Positions 22,201 through 34,235 of a DNA stretch of 64,000 bases are shown here, in pieces. The notes beneath the pieces were generated by a model that saw only the letters and a program-made list of their open reading frames with translations, was not told the DNA's origin and did not search any database. Positions within the stretch are counted from its first letter, which is position 1. Every line of letters starts with the position of its first letter. The position numbers and the translations under genes were made by a program. Source of the DNA: Halichondria panicea (taxonomy: Eukaryota; Porifera; Demospongiae; Suberitida; Halichondriidae); NCBI RefSeq assembly GCF_963675165.1, contig NC_087393.1, forward strand, positions 2,733,502-2,797,501, written 5' to 3'.

Positions 22201-25200
22201 TTGCGTTCTGGCAAGGTAATAATTTTTAGGTTTTGCAGATTTTATTGTTGCAAATTGATTAACCATCGCAAAGTTCGCAAATGTTTGATGCTTGCAAAAC
22301 ATTCTAGTAATACGGTATACGTATCATATTTGGCGAATAAGCCATTTGAACCGCGTCTCAGGCGTGGCTAACTAGTTAAATTGACGGTTGTAATTTGGTA
22401 AAATCATGGATAGAACAGTAAGAGAGATTGGAAACGACCAGGCCGCCCTGTGTAAATGGGTTTTAGTTTTTATCGTACTCCGGTGGTATTTCAACTGTTT
22501 CTAGCTCTCCTATCCACTAGCGATCACTCAGGGGCTAGGAGATACTTGCAACAGCTCTAAGTCCGTTGTTTTTACTCAGTTTTTAAGTTTTGTTAATTGA
22601 ATTACTCTATGTCAACTTTTCTCTTTCCCTGCTGTGAAGCCGAAGCAGCAAAAGACATCGCTTGACTTGGTTATTATGTATCTAAGTACTATATAGAATA
22701 GTTTCATGCTATAGATAAGCTGTACTGTTCATAAACGTTTGCAGTATCCTTCAAACTGCTTTAGTATACTTCTAGACACACCACGGGCCTTGGCCTCTCA
22801 CGACTTCATAGTAAGGGCTATTCTTCCTTGTATAGCATTTATTTGTCTAGTAATAGTGGCTGCGCTGCGTTGCTTAGTCAACCTTTTAGAGCTAGATTCT
22901 CTTTACTTTTTAGAATAATCAACATTAAAAGTTATCAATTTCACCATTTCTATGTACAGCACATTGTATGGCAGCAAGACAGGTAATGAGCATGCTGACT
23001 ATAAATATAGTCCTTTGTAGTTTTAGCCACACCCTAAACGCGGAGTGTTTCTCACGCAAAGATTGTCGTTTCCAATCCCTTTACTGTTCTATCCATGGTA
23101 AAATCCACCAAATTTTCCAGTTATACGGTACCATACAAACTTCAGCAGTTACACACCTTCCAGCGTACTGGGTTGAGATCTAGTATCTCCTGGCTCATGT
23201 CTTCCTCCCAATTGTGCGTGTTCACCACAGTGTTTATCTTGAAAGCCACACGGTATATTTTACACCAATCCCTGACAAGAGCCAGTGATGCCAGATGATG
23301 ACATTTCGGCTGATGTCTGCCAATAACTCTGTTGGTTTCTTCATCAAAACTATCACAAGATATGGCCAAAATATCGAGGTATTCACCTAGATGACGGCAT
23401 AATTATATAAACAACAGTATCGGAATCTTCTGCACACAGTTACATGTTACATTGTGTACAGTCGGCAACGTACAGCGACACATTGTTTTAAGCCGTAAAT
23501 ATACAAAGCAACCAGCACCGAAAAACGAAGATACACACTGCCACAAGCTAGCATGCACCGATATGTTTGTACTAGATGATGATAGGAAGTACTTACCATA
23601 CTCTATGAACCAGTCTTCTGTGATCAGGCTTCCGTTGCTAACAATGGTTACACTGGGTAGTCCTAGGTTCATCTTACTGTAGCGCACCAGCTCACCAACA
23701 TACTGCCCGTTGTCTTTGAGAAACGGTTCCCCACCACTGAAGTTGATCTTTTTCATACCTGCAACATGAATATAGATTGTGTGTACGTACAGAGCACAAT
23801 TAACTGATCAAAGAAATGAGTGCTGTAAGCTGTGCTGTGCTAATACCCTCTCGCCATGTTTTGCTATTGCTTAAAAACTTATTAGTCAAAGAATGTTAGA
23901 AGAGGTAATTAAAGCACTAAGTACTACCCTCGGCTGGAGTGGTAATACAAAAGCAACAAACCTTAAATTATACGGTATCAGCCGCATATGTACAGAGCAC
24001 TTAGCACACTACAGAAATGTGGTTAGACGATAGTGAATCTGCATTCTAAGAGCATATAAAAGAAAATTAAACTCACTATCTAGTACACGTAGCTAGCATA
24101 ATTCAAATGTGGGCGGAAGAATAATATGTAAATTTGCATGAAGTGCTACATTCATCCACCTGCATTTGAATTCTGCTCTTTTGCTTTTGCATACCTTCTC
24201 TTCTTTTATATGCCCTTGGCAATACTGTGCATAGCTCATATGCTCCTGTTACTGTTGATCGCAATTTTTGACAATGAAGTATTCCACACAGTCATTTATA
24301 AGAAAAACAGAAGCCTATCTGATGGCTTGATAAAAGATTAATTTATAGAAGTATGTAGAGCAAAAGTTGTGCACAGCGATCAGGTCACGTTGAGATTTTG
24401 GCGGAGAAAAAAAAGGACGGCGGACATTGCTCAATCGAACTAGTGGCTCTGGTTGATGCAGACCTCAAAGTTGGAGCTAGGATGTGTTAGTGATTGTACT
24501 GAGGACACTTGAGCTCCATTCTACAGCTCAGAAGGCCCTTTTTCAAGCGTTCTACTCATAAAGCTACACAATGATTCTTAAATGCCGATTTGTGATATTT
24601 CAATCATCACCTACAATCATTCTAGCTCCGCCCAGCTACTTCTGACACAACCCAACATTATTGAATGTGATAAATCAGAGTGATGAATATGCGTAGCGAG
24701 GTTGCACTCCAGTGTATCCCTAGTTAAAAAAGGGGGTGGATCTGCAATGAGGTCAGATAGGCATGCAGCGTTGCAGCTCTTTTCTGACTCTAGTAGCTAA
24801 CAAACAGCTAGCGCTTTAGTGCAAGGCTAACGAATAGAAAGTTTGTGCAAACAGATGATGCCATGAAAGATTCTGAAGAGATTTGCAACAGCCTTCACTG
24901 TGAGTCAAACTAGCCATAACTCGAGAAAAAAGCTTATCCACGAATCAAAATCCATGAGAACATGGTTAGAAGCTAGTCTCACGAGCAACCGTCTAGGGGG
25001 GAGAGGGAGGACATCTGGTCGAAGTGGCCGCTTTTTGCTACACCTCGCTGCACAATCTTTAATATACCATGGATATACTGATGATATATTGAATGATCAA
25101 ACTTTAATTGAGTAGTCTAGAGTACGGAAAAATCTACAGAGTATAGATCTTCATGAATATTGAATGCATGTAGATTTTAATAGTTGTAACGAACCTGCAT

Positions 25201-25543
25201 CTTTTAACATTTCCAGACCTTTTTTGGCGTCGTAGATCGGGAGCACAAAGCTGGTCTTGGCCGTGTGGAAACAAAACCCGCAGTTGTAGTTGCACTGTCT
25301 TGTGAAGTGATAGTTTACACTCAGTGGAGTAGATTTTTTTCTGCTTGGATCCAGCATATGATGGGCGGCCTGCTTTAAAACTACGACTACATCAGTACCA
25401 ACAACCTTAACCAAGATAATGATTGCAATAATGATTGCAATAATGATTGCAATGAGCAGATACCGGTAATCAGACTGAAGATGCTGAATGTTAAATATAC
25501 TGACTGCCGTGAGAAACCATCCTTGATTTACTTCTGGGAGCAT
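19297..25543 (-). CDS. RSAD2: Viperin, radical SAM antiviral enzyme, five exons
   Basis: Exons (minus, 5' to 3'): 25543-25195, 23758-23597, 23386-23157, 21832-21650 and 19461-19297, giving 362 residues against 361 in human. The radical SAM cluster motif C84-x3-C88-x2-C91 lies in [17 protein letters not shown]. The next blocks, [65 protein letters not shown] and [15 protein letters not shown], match viperin closely to its C-terminal Trp. The N-terminus has a strongly hydrophobic helix (about residues 27-47) for membrane attachment. Vertebrate viperin converts CTP to ddhCTP, a chain terminator for viral polymerases. All conserved catalytic segments are present, so activity is likely. Introns 1 to 4 hold several mobile elements. 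Confidence 0.98.
19585..20335. mobile_element. Pogo/Tigger-like MITEs, two adjoining copies
   Basis: Begins TA then CAGTAGACTCTCATTAATCC and ends GGAATAGCGAGTCTACTG then TA. The CAGT ends with TA flanks are typical of pogo/Tigger elements. A second left end (CAGTGGACTCTCGTTAATCT) at 20015 shows two tandem or nested copies. No transposase frame was found. It lies in viperin intron 4. Confidence 0.7.
20640..21290. repeat. Imperfect inverted repeat in viperin intron 4
   Basis: AGAGGAGGTACGACACGGTT near 20677 is complementary to TCGTACCTCCTCT near 21177. The right side (AAAGGGTCACTACAATAGAA, about 21215) is shared with a repeat at 48880-49160 in a SUN intron. Confidence 0.55.
22111..22318. mobile_element. 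MITE with ends ATTACTAGAATGTTTTGC
   Basis: The left end reads GTATTACTAGACATTTTG and the right end CAAAACATTCTAGTAATAC. A second copy lies at 57431-57622. About 200 bp, non-coding, in viperin intron 3. Confidence 0.7.
24770..25045. repeat. Composite of two repeat fragments in viperin intron 1
   Basis: 24770-24965 resembles the 10321-10692 element (AACAAACAGCTAGCGCTTTAG, complement of CTAAAGCGCTAGCTG). 24978-25045 is one arm of the element found complete at 46862-47493. Confidence 0.55.
25415..25450. repeat. RSAD2: 12-bp coding tandem repeat in viperin exon 1
   Basis: Three units of (G/A)ATAATGATTGC in frame encode an Ile/Ala repeat in the N-terminal membrane helix of viperin. Confidence 0.85.
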
Positions 25544-26676
25544 GGTGTTTATAGCCTCTATACATGTAGTTCTAAATCTACACTCAACTTTCTAGCTAGA
25601 ATTAGCCACTGACTTAAACACATGGACTGCCTTTTAATATCAGCTGCTCAGTACTGTTTCTCTGAAATTCAATCAGATCATGTAGATCACATTGTACCTA
25701 CAGCTGTAATAGTAAGTTCTAAGTAATGCATGTGTTATGATAGATTTATTACTGTGATTAAATTTAACACCCACTAAATGCATGCTTATCAACTTTTCAG
25801 TCTCCTTGCGCCCCACAAAATCTGCATTTATGGAGAAACTGCAATTGGCTTCTAACTACATGTACTACTAATAGGCTTCTAACTAACCATTTCATAGTGA
25901 CATAACATAATAATAATTATTATTATGTTATAAACATGTAGGTATGCATGCATGAGAGCAGGATTGCCTATAATCCACAATAATCATGATATTCAAACAA
26001 AGGAATCTATTATGTCTATAATCGTTCAGATAGCCACACAGCGAACATATAACTGGTCTTCACCAACTGAGTTAAGGAATCGGTCATCAGTGTCTAAATC
26101 AAATGAGAAATTAAATAATCACAAAACTCATATTGTTCAGACAGCCGCCTGCTTAATTATGCAAAGAATTCCGAATTCTGGTACAGTTATAGGCACTGGA
26201 AACAATCAATGCATACCAGCTCCAGCACAGTGCAGTAAAGTGTAGATGGGTTTATAGCTGTAAACCACCCGACCTGATAGGATAGCCCCAAGGGAGAGGT
26301 GTGATTTACAGCCATAAGCCTCTGTTTTCTCAATCATAACAATTCTACTCGAAACACCATTATTGTACTTTTACTGCCTATGCCTAAAGGTAATGGGCCA
26401 TATTTTCTCTCGGCCCTGAGGTACCAATTACAATGTATATGACATCTACGTATAAATTATATAAGGTTACGGCAAACTGTTTCTCATTAATAATTATCAT
26501 GAGCTGGATCAAGATCTAGAGCAGCTAAAATGAGCTGGAAATCTAGCAGTCATTTCATGGCTAGAATATAAACTTTTTAGCTTATGTGCATGCAGTCTAC
26601 ATGCACAAGTAGAGATATCTAAAAAAAGGCTACTGAAAGCTTACAAGAGGCTGTTTCCTTGGATCTGTCAGCCATT
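25544..26676. other. Intergenic region between viperin start and COQ7-like end
   Basis: Must contain the viperin promoter. A short AT palindrome (ATAACATAATAATAATTATT and onward) lies near 25905-25935. A plus-strand open frame (25952-26245) has no domain and no splice support. I saw no interferon-type or other named factor site. Confidence 0.5.
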
Positions 26677-29600
26677 TTAAGTACATATTTTAGTTTTATG
26701 AGAGTTTCCTGGCCTGGAATGAAAAAACGCTTCGTGTAGCCCTCCAGAATGGTAAGAAGTATCCTATAAGAGCAAGACACACAGAGCTAGAAGTATTTTT
26801 GGAAGTTTAAAATGACTGATGTATTAGTTTGTTTTGTTTCTAGTAACTTAGTTTCACAAAAATCATTATATGAATATTCATGAGCAAACTATTTACCAGC
26901 AGTTCTTTTATCAGTGCAAACAATCACCTTTACTATCTAGGTTTATAGGCTATTGTAAATGTATACAAGGAATACTACATTCCAGTAATCGATTGTAGCT
27001 AGGCAACATACATACCTCAGTAGAAGGCTCAATCTCCATACCACCCTCATCCCTGCAATTGCTGATACCCTGAAAAACAACATTAATGAACAGGTGCACA
27101 GGTGCACAAAAGGCTAGGAACTCACTTCTAGTAGTTGCTGATCTCCTAGGTTATTGGCTATGAGCTCTCTCAGCTGACTGAAAAACCGCGATACTATTCT
27201 TATCGATTGTAATTTAACCTAAAACCTCACATGGGGTTATGTGAACTTAACAATTCAGCATGAGATAACATGTACGATGCACCATTCATGGAAATAACTC
27301 ATGAAGCGCTAAACCCTCGGCGTGGTTTGCATTATTATGGCTACCATATAGCTAGTAATTTTCGTGGGGTAAAATATTCGTTCAACTCAAAAAACGATGG
27401 TTTTCGTGAGTAAACATTTCGTTTAGTCTCATGGCCTGCACTGCATTCCTACATTCCGATAAGCCACGCCTACCTTAAATTTCGTGAAAGTCAGCTTGCC
27501 CACGAAAATAACGAATATTTTACCCTCACGAGAATTACCCGCTATACACTATGTACGTATGTGAAGAAGTAGGTGATGAAGCCTATAGCGGCCAATATAA
27601 ACATGTGCTGTTTTTGATATGAATCTCACTCACAGTTTGAGCAAAGTTTTGGAAATAGCATACTGCAGTTGTAGGTCATGCATTAGGGGCTAGCAGATTC
27701 AGCAAAGAAACTAAGTGTTCATTACTGAGCCAGCTTTGCACGCTCTATTCTATTAGTGTGCATTTTATACTCAGTCTATTTATTTAGAAGTGTATTGAAA
27801 TAGATGTGTATAAGCCATGGCTAGCTAGTGCAAGTAAGTTCTTACTTTTGTTAAAACAAAATCTGACATGATAGAAGTTAATAGCTTGTTGTTATCGATG
27901 CTGTACAGGGTTTTGCAGAATTCTTGCAACAGGGCTAAACAGACACAGCAATGACTTCAATATATGGAAGTCAACTGCTGACTTTTATTATTATACATGT
28001 TCAGGTATCTAATTGACCTGGAGCCTAAGAGAGCATCAGCTTATTCACAATTAAGGTTAGGGTATTGTGATCACTCATGAATATTCATGAGTTTAATTCT
28101 GTCAGCTTTTTCTCTTTTGCAGGTTCTAAGAAGTCTGCTGTACTTATATTGTATGATTATCAACTCTATTGCTATTGTTTTGTGTAAGAATGCCATGATT
28201 ATGAAGATGCATGAATGAGAAAAGTGGGCATCAAAACCGCAAGTACATAGACTATTTTTGCGTCAATTTATAAGAGCAGTAAGTACTTTCAGCAAGCTTT
28301 ATTGGTATCTATATGTAGCTAAGTACCTTCCAGAGGGCCAGACGAAGAGATATTCGTTGTAAAACTTCATATAGGCGAGTAAAAGCTAAGAGTAGACGGT
28401 AAGTATCTAAAAATACACTTGATTTTCGATAAACAGGAGGCTAGCTCCAACCAGATTGACTTTTTTCAAAATTTCTCTTCGTCTGGCCCTGCCCCTACCT
28501 TTCTTTAATTAGATAGAGCCTTCAGTTGAAGATTCCCGGGTTTATCCATGCTAAAAATTGATGCAAGAAAACTCCAGTACAACTTGTCTGATGCTACACT
28601 AAAAACATATAGCGATAATGATATTCATACTCCATAAATATCGCGGGGGCGAAACACAATACCCTAACCTTAAGGTGGCGGGTGGTGCACCATGGAAATG
28701 CTGATAAGCTTATCAGGGTGTTTTTTGTTTATCAACTGTTCCGGTACGCGGTATCATTGAAAAGAGCAACATTTCTGCACACAGTTGAAGCATTGACATT
28801 CAAATTGTCTTGTCACCAACTTCACGAAATTTCCACCTGGTGCACTATCCGCCACCTTAAATCTTGTCAGGATGTTCTCCTGATCTTGTGAATAAGCTGA
28901 TGCTCTCTTAGGCTCACAGGACATCTTTCAATTCAATTATAGCTATTCAAATGAAAGCACCGCAGGTGCTGATGCCTCGGTGGAGATGCCAAAGCTACAT
29001 AACATAAAGCTATTATAATAGCTTTCATCAAGAGTTCATTCCTAATGAACTCTTGCTTTCATGCACATGCAAACTCAAAGAGTGGGTAATGATCGACCAT
29101 GATTGTTGTTAAAAACGATCGATGCCAAAAGTTCAAGTCTAAAATTAATGGCTGCCGTCTGCAGAGCCTTGCAGCTCTCTTCTCACTCTTGCAGCTAGCG
29201 TTCTAGTGCAGAGCTAACTACTAAGTAGAGTAGCAACATTCGGTAAACAAGTTTGGCTACGTGCTCTTCTAAAGGCTACAATGGCATTCCAAGTAAGCAA
29301 AACTTGGCATAACTCGAGAACAAAGCATTACTTTGCAAATCCACGAATTAAGATCCTAGTAAACATGACTAGAAGCCTATAGAAACTCTTACTTGCACTT
29401 GATTTATCCTTGAGCAGCTGTAGCAGTCTACACAGACACACAAACACACTACCATATACCCCGCTTGCGCATGCGCACCGAGGCATAATAATTATACACA
29501 TACCAGGGTGTCATACACGATTTTGAATTAGAGAGGGGGCTTTGAAACATCACCAGAACACTAAAAAAAGGTCAACAGTTATTTCAATACCCTACCGGCT

Positions 29601-32600
29601 ATGGACACTCAAATACAACCGAGTACCTGAATGCAAATTTTAGGGGGGGGGGGAGAAGGAAATTAGAACCAGAGGAGGGATATAATTATGTCCCTCCCCT
29701 GTATGAGCAGTATGACACCCTGCATACAGAAACTACAGATTGACAGATGCACCAGCGGCCACCTATATGTGCCTCGGAATTATAATTATACAGGCTTACA
29801 GCAAATTAATAAACACTACATGTACTGTACCTGTTGTAATGACTTGATGTGGCTTCTTGTATTGCAATTGTGCATCTTACTGCAGTCCTTTCACTAAGAA
29901 ATGTACTCCCCACACCTGCATCATAACAGAGGGCAATCACCACTGCAACTACTAATGTGCAATCATACTGACATAGACAATCATGTAGCTGACCGCAAAT
30001 CGAACGCTCAATGAAATTTACCTACTACGTGCTAGAAATTTATGCGCTATACGCTATCAAGAGTATATGATAGAGAAGAGAGTATTGAACGTAGGCATAC
30101 TGTAACATCAGATGTATACAGAGAGTAAAGTGACTTCCTGTATCTGTCATGGGTAAGATTACATCACCCACACTTGGATTGGTCAGTGTACAAATTCCAA
30201 GCTCCATAAAATAGACACCATGTATTATATGAGAACAGCCTTTTGGCCGCTATAGAGAGGTGGTATTTGTTGCTCAAGAGATTTCGATTGCATGCCAACC
30301 ACATGTATGTTCTATGAGTCAATTCCTGTTACAAATGAATCTTAGCTTTACAACGGCTTTTCTAGCTCATATACAAGCTTTGAAAAGGCTGTAGGGACGA
30401 GCTACAGGTAGGTTCACGATTATGAAAATAATGCTATCTCAGCAATAATTTTCTGCTGAGTGTGGCCGCATGTCTGTTCTGGGAGGTTATTTTCTACTGC
30501 TAAAGCTGATTGGGGGACTAAAAAGGTTGAACAGAGTAGAGAGGTGGCCGTTCCTGAGAGGTTGCTTTACGTCATTGTTGTTTCAATCCTTACCTGAGTT
30601 CCAGGCCGTTTTATAGCAGGTGGTTGCTCTTCGGAGGTGGTCGTTAATGGAGGTTACACTGTATACCTAAAAAACCACAAAACACGTAATACTCACCTAG
30701 AGTAAACCCAGCAATATCCCAAAGAGGAAGTAACAGACTTGGTCGAACTCTTCTGTGTTTAACTTCATTTTCAAAGAATCCAGCATTGTTTTCTTTGAGT
30801 TGATGTCTTCGCTGAAAAAGACCATTATTACGACACACTCAATAAACTACTTCTTACTATGTAAGTAGTATGCACCTCCCTCAACACCATTTAATTACAG
30901 TGGTGAATAAATATAACAAGAAAAAAATTCCTAGTTTATAGTTTATAGCGTCTACATGTATGTTGGATGTTGGAGTGGCGTTTAGCAAATTAATAGTAGT
31001 CATTCCACGCGAGGCTACCGTAAAATTCTAATCAAGGTTAAAAAAAAATAATTTTGTCTTCGGCACACAAATAGACAGGAGCCTCAACTGCTACGTTGAA
31101 ATTACAGGATAAATAGCTTTGATATGGCTTCATTTGGCGCTCAATTTAGAACCAAACTGTTTAAGTTGGTGCTAAGATTAGAGTGGCCCCTAAATTAGTA
31201 TAGTCGCATGTTGTGCTATTATTCACTGTGATTCATACAGTGATTAATTGCGTATCAGTAATTGTACGTCGTCAAGGCAGTAATTGCATGTCGTCATTAA
31301 CAACGTGCAATTACTGCCTTGACGACCGCACATTTAAATAACGGCCGTGGCAAATTTTTTTTACTGAAACTGCAGCTAAAAATGTCCTTAAAACTGCATC
31401 ACAAACGAGTAACAATCAATAGTATGGCTACTCGTGCAATAAGGGATTAATAGCACTCATAACAAGCACTGGCAAGGTTCCTTGCCATTGCTTGTTACTC
31501 GTGCTATTAATCCCATATTGCACTCTTAGCCATACTATTAATTATACTAATCGTATGATGTGCTACTAATGACTGGAGAGTGTACAGCAATTAATCCCGT
31601 ATCACATCCGGTTTAGTAATTGCACATTGTCAATTTACCTGTCAAGTAATTGCACGCTGTCAATGACAACGTATTGTTTTCGAATAACGGCCGCGGCCGA
31701 AAATGTTAATAAAAACTGTCATCACACACGATTAGAAATCAATAGTATGGTTACTCGTGCAATAAGGGATTAATAGCACTCATAACCAGTCTACTAATAG
31801 TACAGAAGAGTGCAATATGGACGAGTAACAACCAATGGCAAGGCTTCTAATTTAAGGCGTAGTTGAGTGCATGCGATTTACTTTGCCAGTGCTGTTATAC
31901 TTGATGCTATTAATCACTTATTGCACAAGTAACCATACTGTTGCAGTTCTCTGCAGTTTAATAACATTTTCAGTCGCGGCTGTTATTCAAAACAAATACG
32001 TTGTCAGTCGACAGCATGCAATTACTTGACAAGTATAATTGCACGCTGTCAATGACGACGAGCGTGCTAAGCTAGATACCAAGTCTACAAAGGCGCCCAG
32101 TTTTTCGTTGGCGCACAAATAGAATGGAGAAAAATTACGTTAGCTTTAGATGGCGCTTTAGATGGCGCTTCATTTAGAGCGTCGGCTAATTCAAATTATA
32201 AATGGTGCATTTGTTGCACCATTAGAGATACATCATAACATGTATGACTGTTTACTTACTGCACTAAGAGTAAAATGACGCATTTATTAATTACTGTAGT
32301 CCTATTTTTCATCTGACACTAAACCTTAATTAGTATAATTAATAGTATGGCTAAGAATGCAATATGGGATTAATAGCACGAGTAACAAGCAATTAATGGC
32401 AAGGATACTAATTGCACGAGGCGTAGCCGAGTGCTATTAACCTTGCCAGTACTTGTTATGAATCCCTTATTGCACTCTTAGCCATACTATTGATTGTTAA
32501 TCGTTTGTGATGCAGTTTTAAGGACATTTTTAGCTGCAGTTTCAGTAAAAAAATTAGCCGCGGCCGTTATTCGAATGTGCGGTCGTCAAGGCAGTAATTG

Positions 32601-33202
32601 CACGTCGTTAATGATGACGTGCAATTACTGCCTTGACGACGTGCAATTACTGATACGCGATTAATCACTGTACGAATCACAGTGAATAATACGACAACAT
32701 GCGATTATCATAATAATTATTATACTTGTACATTATTTTGCTGCAAATCCGCTAAGAGTAATAACAAAGAAAAGAGAAATCTGAAAAAGATCATTTGTGT
32801 GCTTTTGAACATTTTAAAGGTGCCCCAAGAGAGAGAAATTGGGTGTACCTAGCTACTCAACTGTCCTTATCCTCGTTCCCAGGTTGATTTTCTTTAACGA
32901 CTTGGCCTGGGGACGAGGCTAAACCTCAATGATGGGAACTACCACGTCATTGTCACCTTTAATGCCTCCACTTTTGATCTCGATCTCCCATTCATTAGAG
33001 CTTTTCCTGCACACACCATAACAGCAGCATGCTCCCCAGCATGGTTTACTCTCACCATCTTCTCCACGCTGCCATGAACACGGGACCGATTGCCCTCACA
33101 ACTAACAACTGCTGTAGTGGTATGTGCAAGGCGACATGACAACACACGGCAGGAGGGAGTCCTACTGGTACTGGTGAGGAGAACTGCTCTGAAACATGAC
33201 AT
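26677..33202 (-). CDS. COQ7-like protein with degenerate di-iron site
   Basis: Exons (minus, 5' to 3'): 33202-32957, 30811-30697, 29915-29831, 27177-27126, 27069-27016, 26763-26677, giving 212 residues (human COQ7 has 217). The Arg/Ser-rich N-terminus looks like a mitochondrial presequence. Family blocks: VRVNHAGEH, VRPSLLLPLWDIAGFTLG, VGSTFLSE, CTIAIQEATSSHYNSQLREL and ISNCRDE. Functional COQ7 hydroxylates demethoxyubiquinone with a di-iron centre held by two ExxH motifs and two more Glu. Here the first Glu (HAGE) is kept. The first ExxH reads ENNA at best, the Glu of VEES is Gln, and the second ExxH (EELEH in human) is EGGME. The last exon matches the family poorly and is provisional. Frame and all splice sites are intact, so this is a pseudoenzyme or a recently decaying copy. 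Confidence 0.8.
27340..27555. mobile_element. MITE with ends TATAGCGGGTAATTTTCGTG
   Basis: The left end (TATAGCTAGTAATTTTCGTG) and right end (CACGAGAATTACCCGCTATA) are inverted repeats. Relatives lie at 46553-46735, 49217-49427 and 51535-51697. About 200 bp, in a COQ7-like intron. Confidence 0.75.
28951..29488 (-). mobile_element. TGCCTCGGTG-family element, complete copy
   Basis: Reverse-oriented copy running from AATGAAAGCACCGCAGGTGC to GCATGCGCACCGAGGCATAA. It matches copies at 37025-37587 and 38251-38794 over about 540 bp. Ends are inverted (GCCTCGGTG / CACCGAGGC). It is non-coding and lies in a COQ7-like intron. Confidence 0.8.
31198..32709. mobile_element. 1.5-kb compound foldback element in COQ7-like intron 1
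   Basis: The outer arms TAGTCGCATGTTGTGCTATT and onward (31200-31320) and their reverse complement (32590-32709) share TTCACTGTGATTC, GTATCAGTAATTG and GTCGTCAAGGCAGTAATTGC. Nested inside are two smaller palindromes (about 31411-31560 and 32338-32495) built around AATAGTATGGCTA and GGGATTAATAGCAC. No protein is encoded. Confidence 0.8.
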
Positions 33203-33224
33203 CTTTCTTTATACGAATCTAGGT

Positions 33225-33345
33225 GGTGGATCCATTACCAATTTAATACCAGACCAGTCAAGCTGTCATCAATCATTATTCAAATCTAGGTAGTGCATCC
33301 ATTACCAATTACCTGACCAGCAATAGTCTGTCATCAATCATTATA
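33225..33345. repeat. Tandem duplication just upstream of the COQ7-like start
   Basis: AATCTAGGTGGTGGATCCAT and AATCTAGGTAGTGCATCCAT begin two diverged copies of about 65 bp, each ending CTGTCATCAATCATTAT. They lie between the B-box gene stop and the COQ7-like start, a likely promoter position. Confidence 0.65.
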
Positions 33346-33383
33346 AAAAAACTGCACATTAATATAGAAGTGATAGGTGTGTA

Positions 33384-34235
33384 TTATCTAACACGCAACC
33401 AGTACTTTTCGCCTAACTCTTGGCAGCAGGTGCTCACAAACGCTTGCAACATTTCCGGTTCCACACTGAATGACAGAGATGCAGAAGTAGCCTTAAAACC
33501 TGGATCGTGTACAGTCTTCATGCCAGGTATTGGTGGAGAAGGGGGTCGTTTGAATCGATTGATCTTCACGTACTTGCCATCTCGAATCATCTTAATTTTA
33601 TCAAGATTCCAATCTCTCTGTGTGGGTAGGATCGTCTTAGAACATTTCTCATTCAGCTCAGCTAGTCGTTTGGTGATTTCCTTCTCAGCTGATAATAAAC
33701 TAAAACGGTCATCGGACTCGAGAAATCTTTTGGCATACGATGAACTACTGACTAATTCATCCAGTGTTTTTCGAAGTTGCTTTTGTTGTTCTTGAAGGAA
33801 TTTAATTTTCGCCTTTTTGACTGCATTGACATGATCAATTAACATTTTCTTCTTTGCTTCTAGAACATCCTTATATGCACTGATACACGACTTGATTTTC
33901 TCTTGAGCATCGTCAGATCTTAGATCAATGTCCTGCAAGTCTTCATTGAGTTTCTTTAATAAACCATCGATTGTGAATTCCGATGGAAAAAATATACCTG
34001 TGTGTCCAAAAGAGCCTTCATCAATATCTTTGTCGGCTATGAAGTTCTTTTTGTGCTTGTAATGGTCCTTCATAGAGCAGAGTGTGCAGCCAGCCTTGCT
34101 ACAATCCTCACAGAAAAAGGAAACCACTTCTCCCAAATGATCTGGGCACAGACAGCCTATTCTCTCCCACTCCTTGACTGTGCTGGTGGAGCTCAGCCTT
34201 TCTTCTTCTTTGGGTAAACCGTTCGATAAGGACAT
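33384..34235 (-). CDS. Intronless B-box zinc finger / coiled-coil protein
   Basis: A single 283-codon frame opens with ATG at 34235. A B-box type 2 finger occupies about residues 29-62 (CPDHLGEVVSFFCEDC, then CTLCSMKDHYKHK, with all Cys/His ligands). A long charged helical segment (about residues 90-215, rich in Lys, Glu and Leu) fits the B-box C-terminal coiled coil of TRIM proteins. There is no RING finger before the B-box and no recognisable SPRY, NHL or filamin domain after it, so ubiquitin-ligase activity is not predicted. The C-terminal 60 residues are unassigned. It lies 181 bp upstream of the COQ7-like gene on the same strand. Confidence 0.85.
   Translation of the reverse strand: MSLSNGLPKEEERLSSTSTVKEWERIGCLCPDHLGEVVSFFCEDCSKAGCTLCSMKDHYKHKKNFIADKDIDEGSFGHTGIFFPSEFTIDGLLKKLNEDLQDIDLRSDDAQEKIKSCISAYKDVLEAKKKMLIDHVNAVKKAKIKFLQEQQKQLRKTLDELVSSSSYAKRFLESDDRFSLLSAEKEITKRLAELNEKCSKTILPTQRDWNLDKIKMIRDGKYVKINRFKRPPSPPIPGMKTVHDPGFKATSASLSFSVEPEMLQAFVSTCCQELGEKYWLRVR

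Noticed and set aside
25952-26245. Plus-strand 97-codon frame between viperin and the COQ7-like gene
   Set aside because: Composition and lack of any motif or splice context suggest chance.
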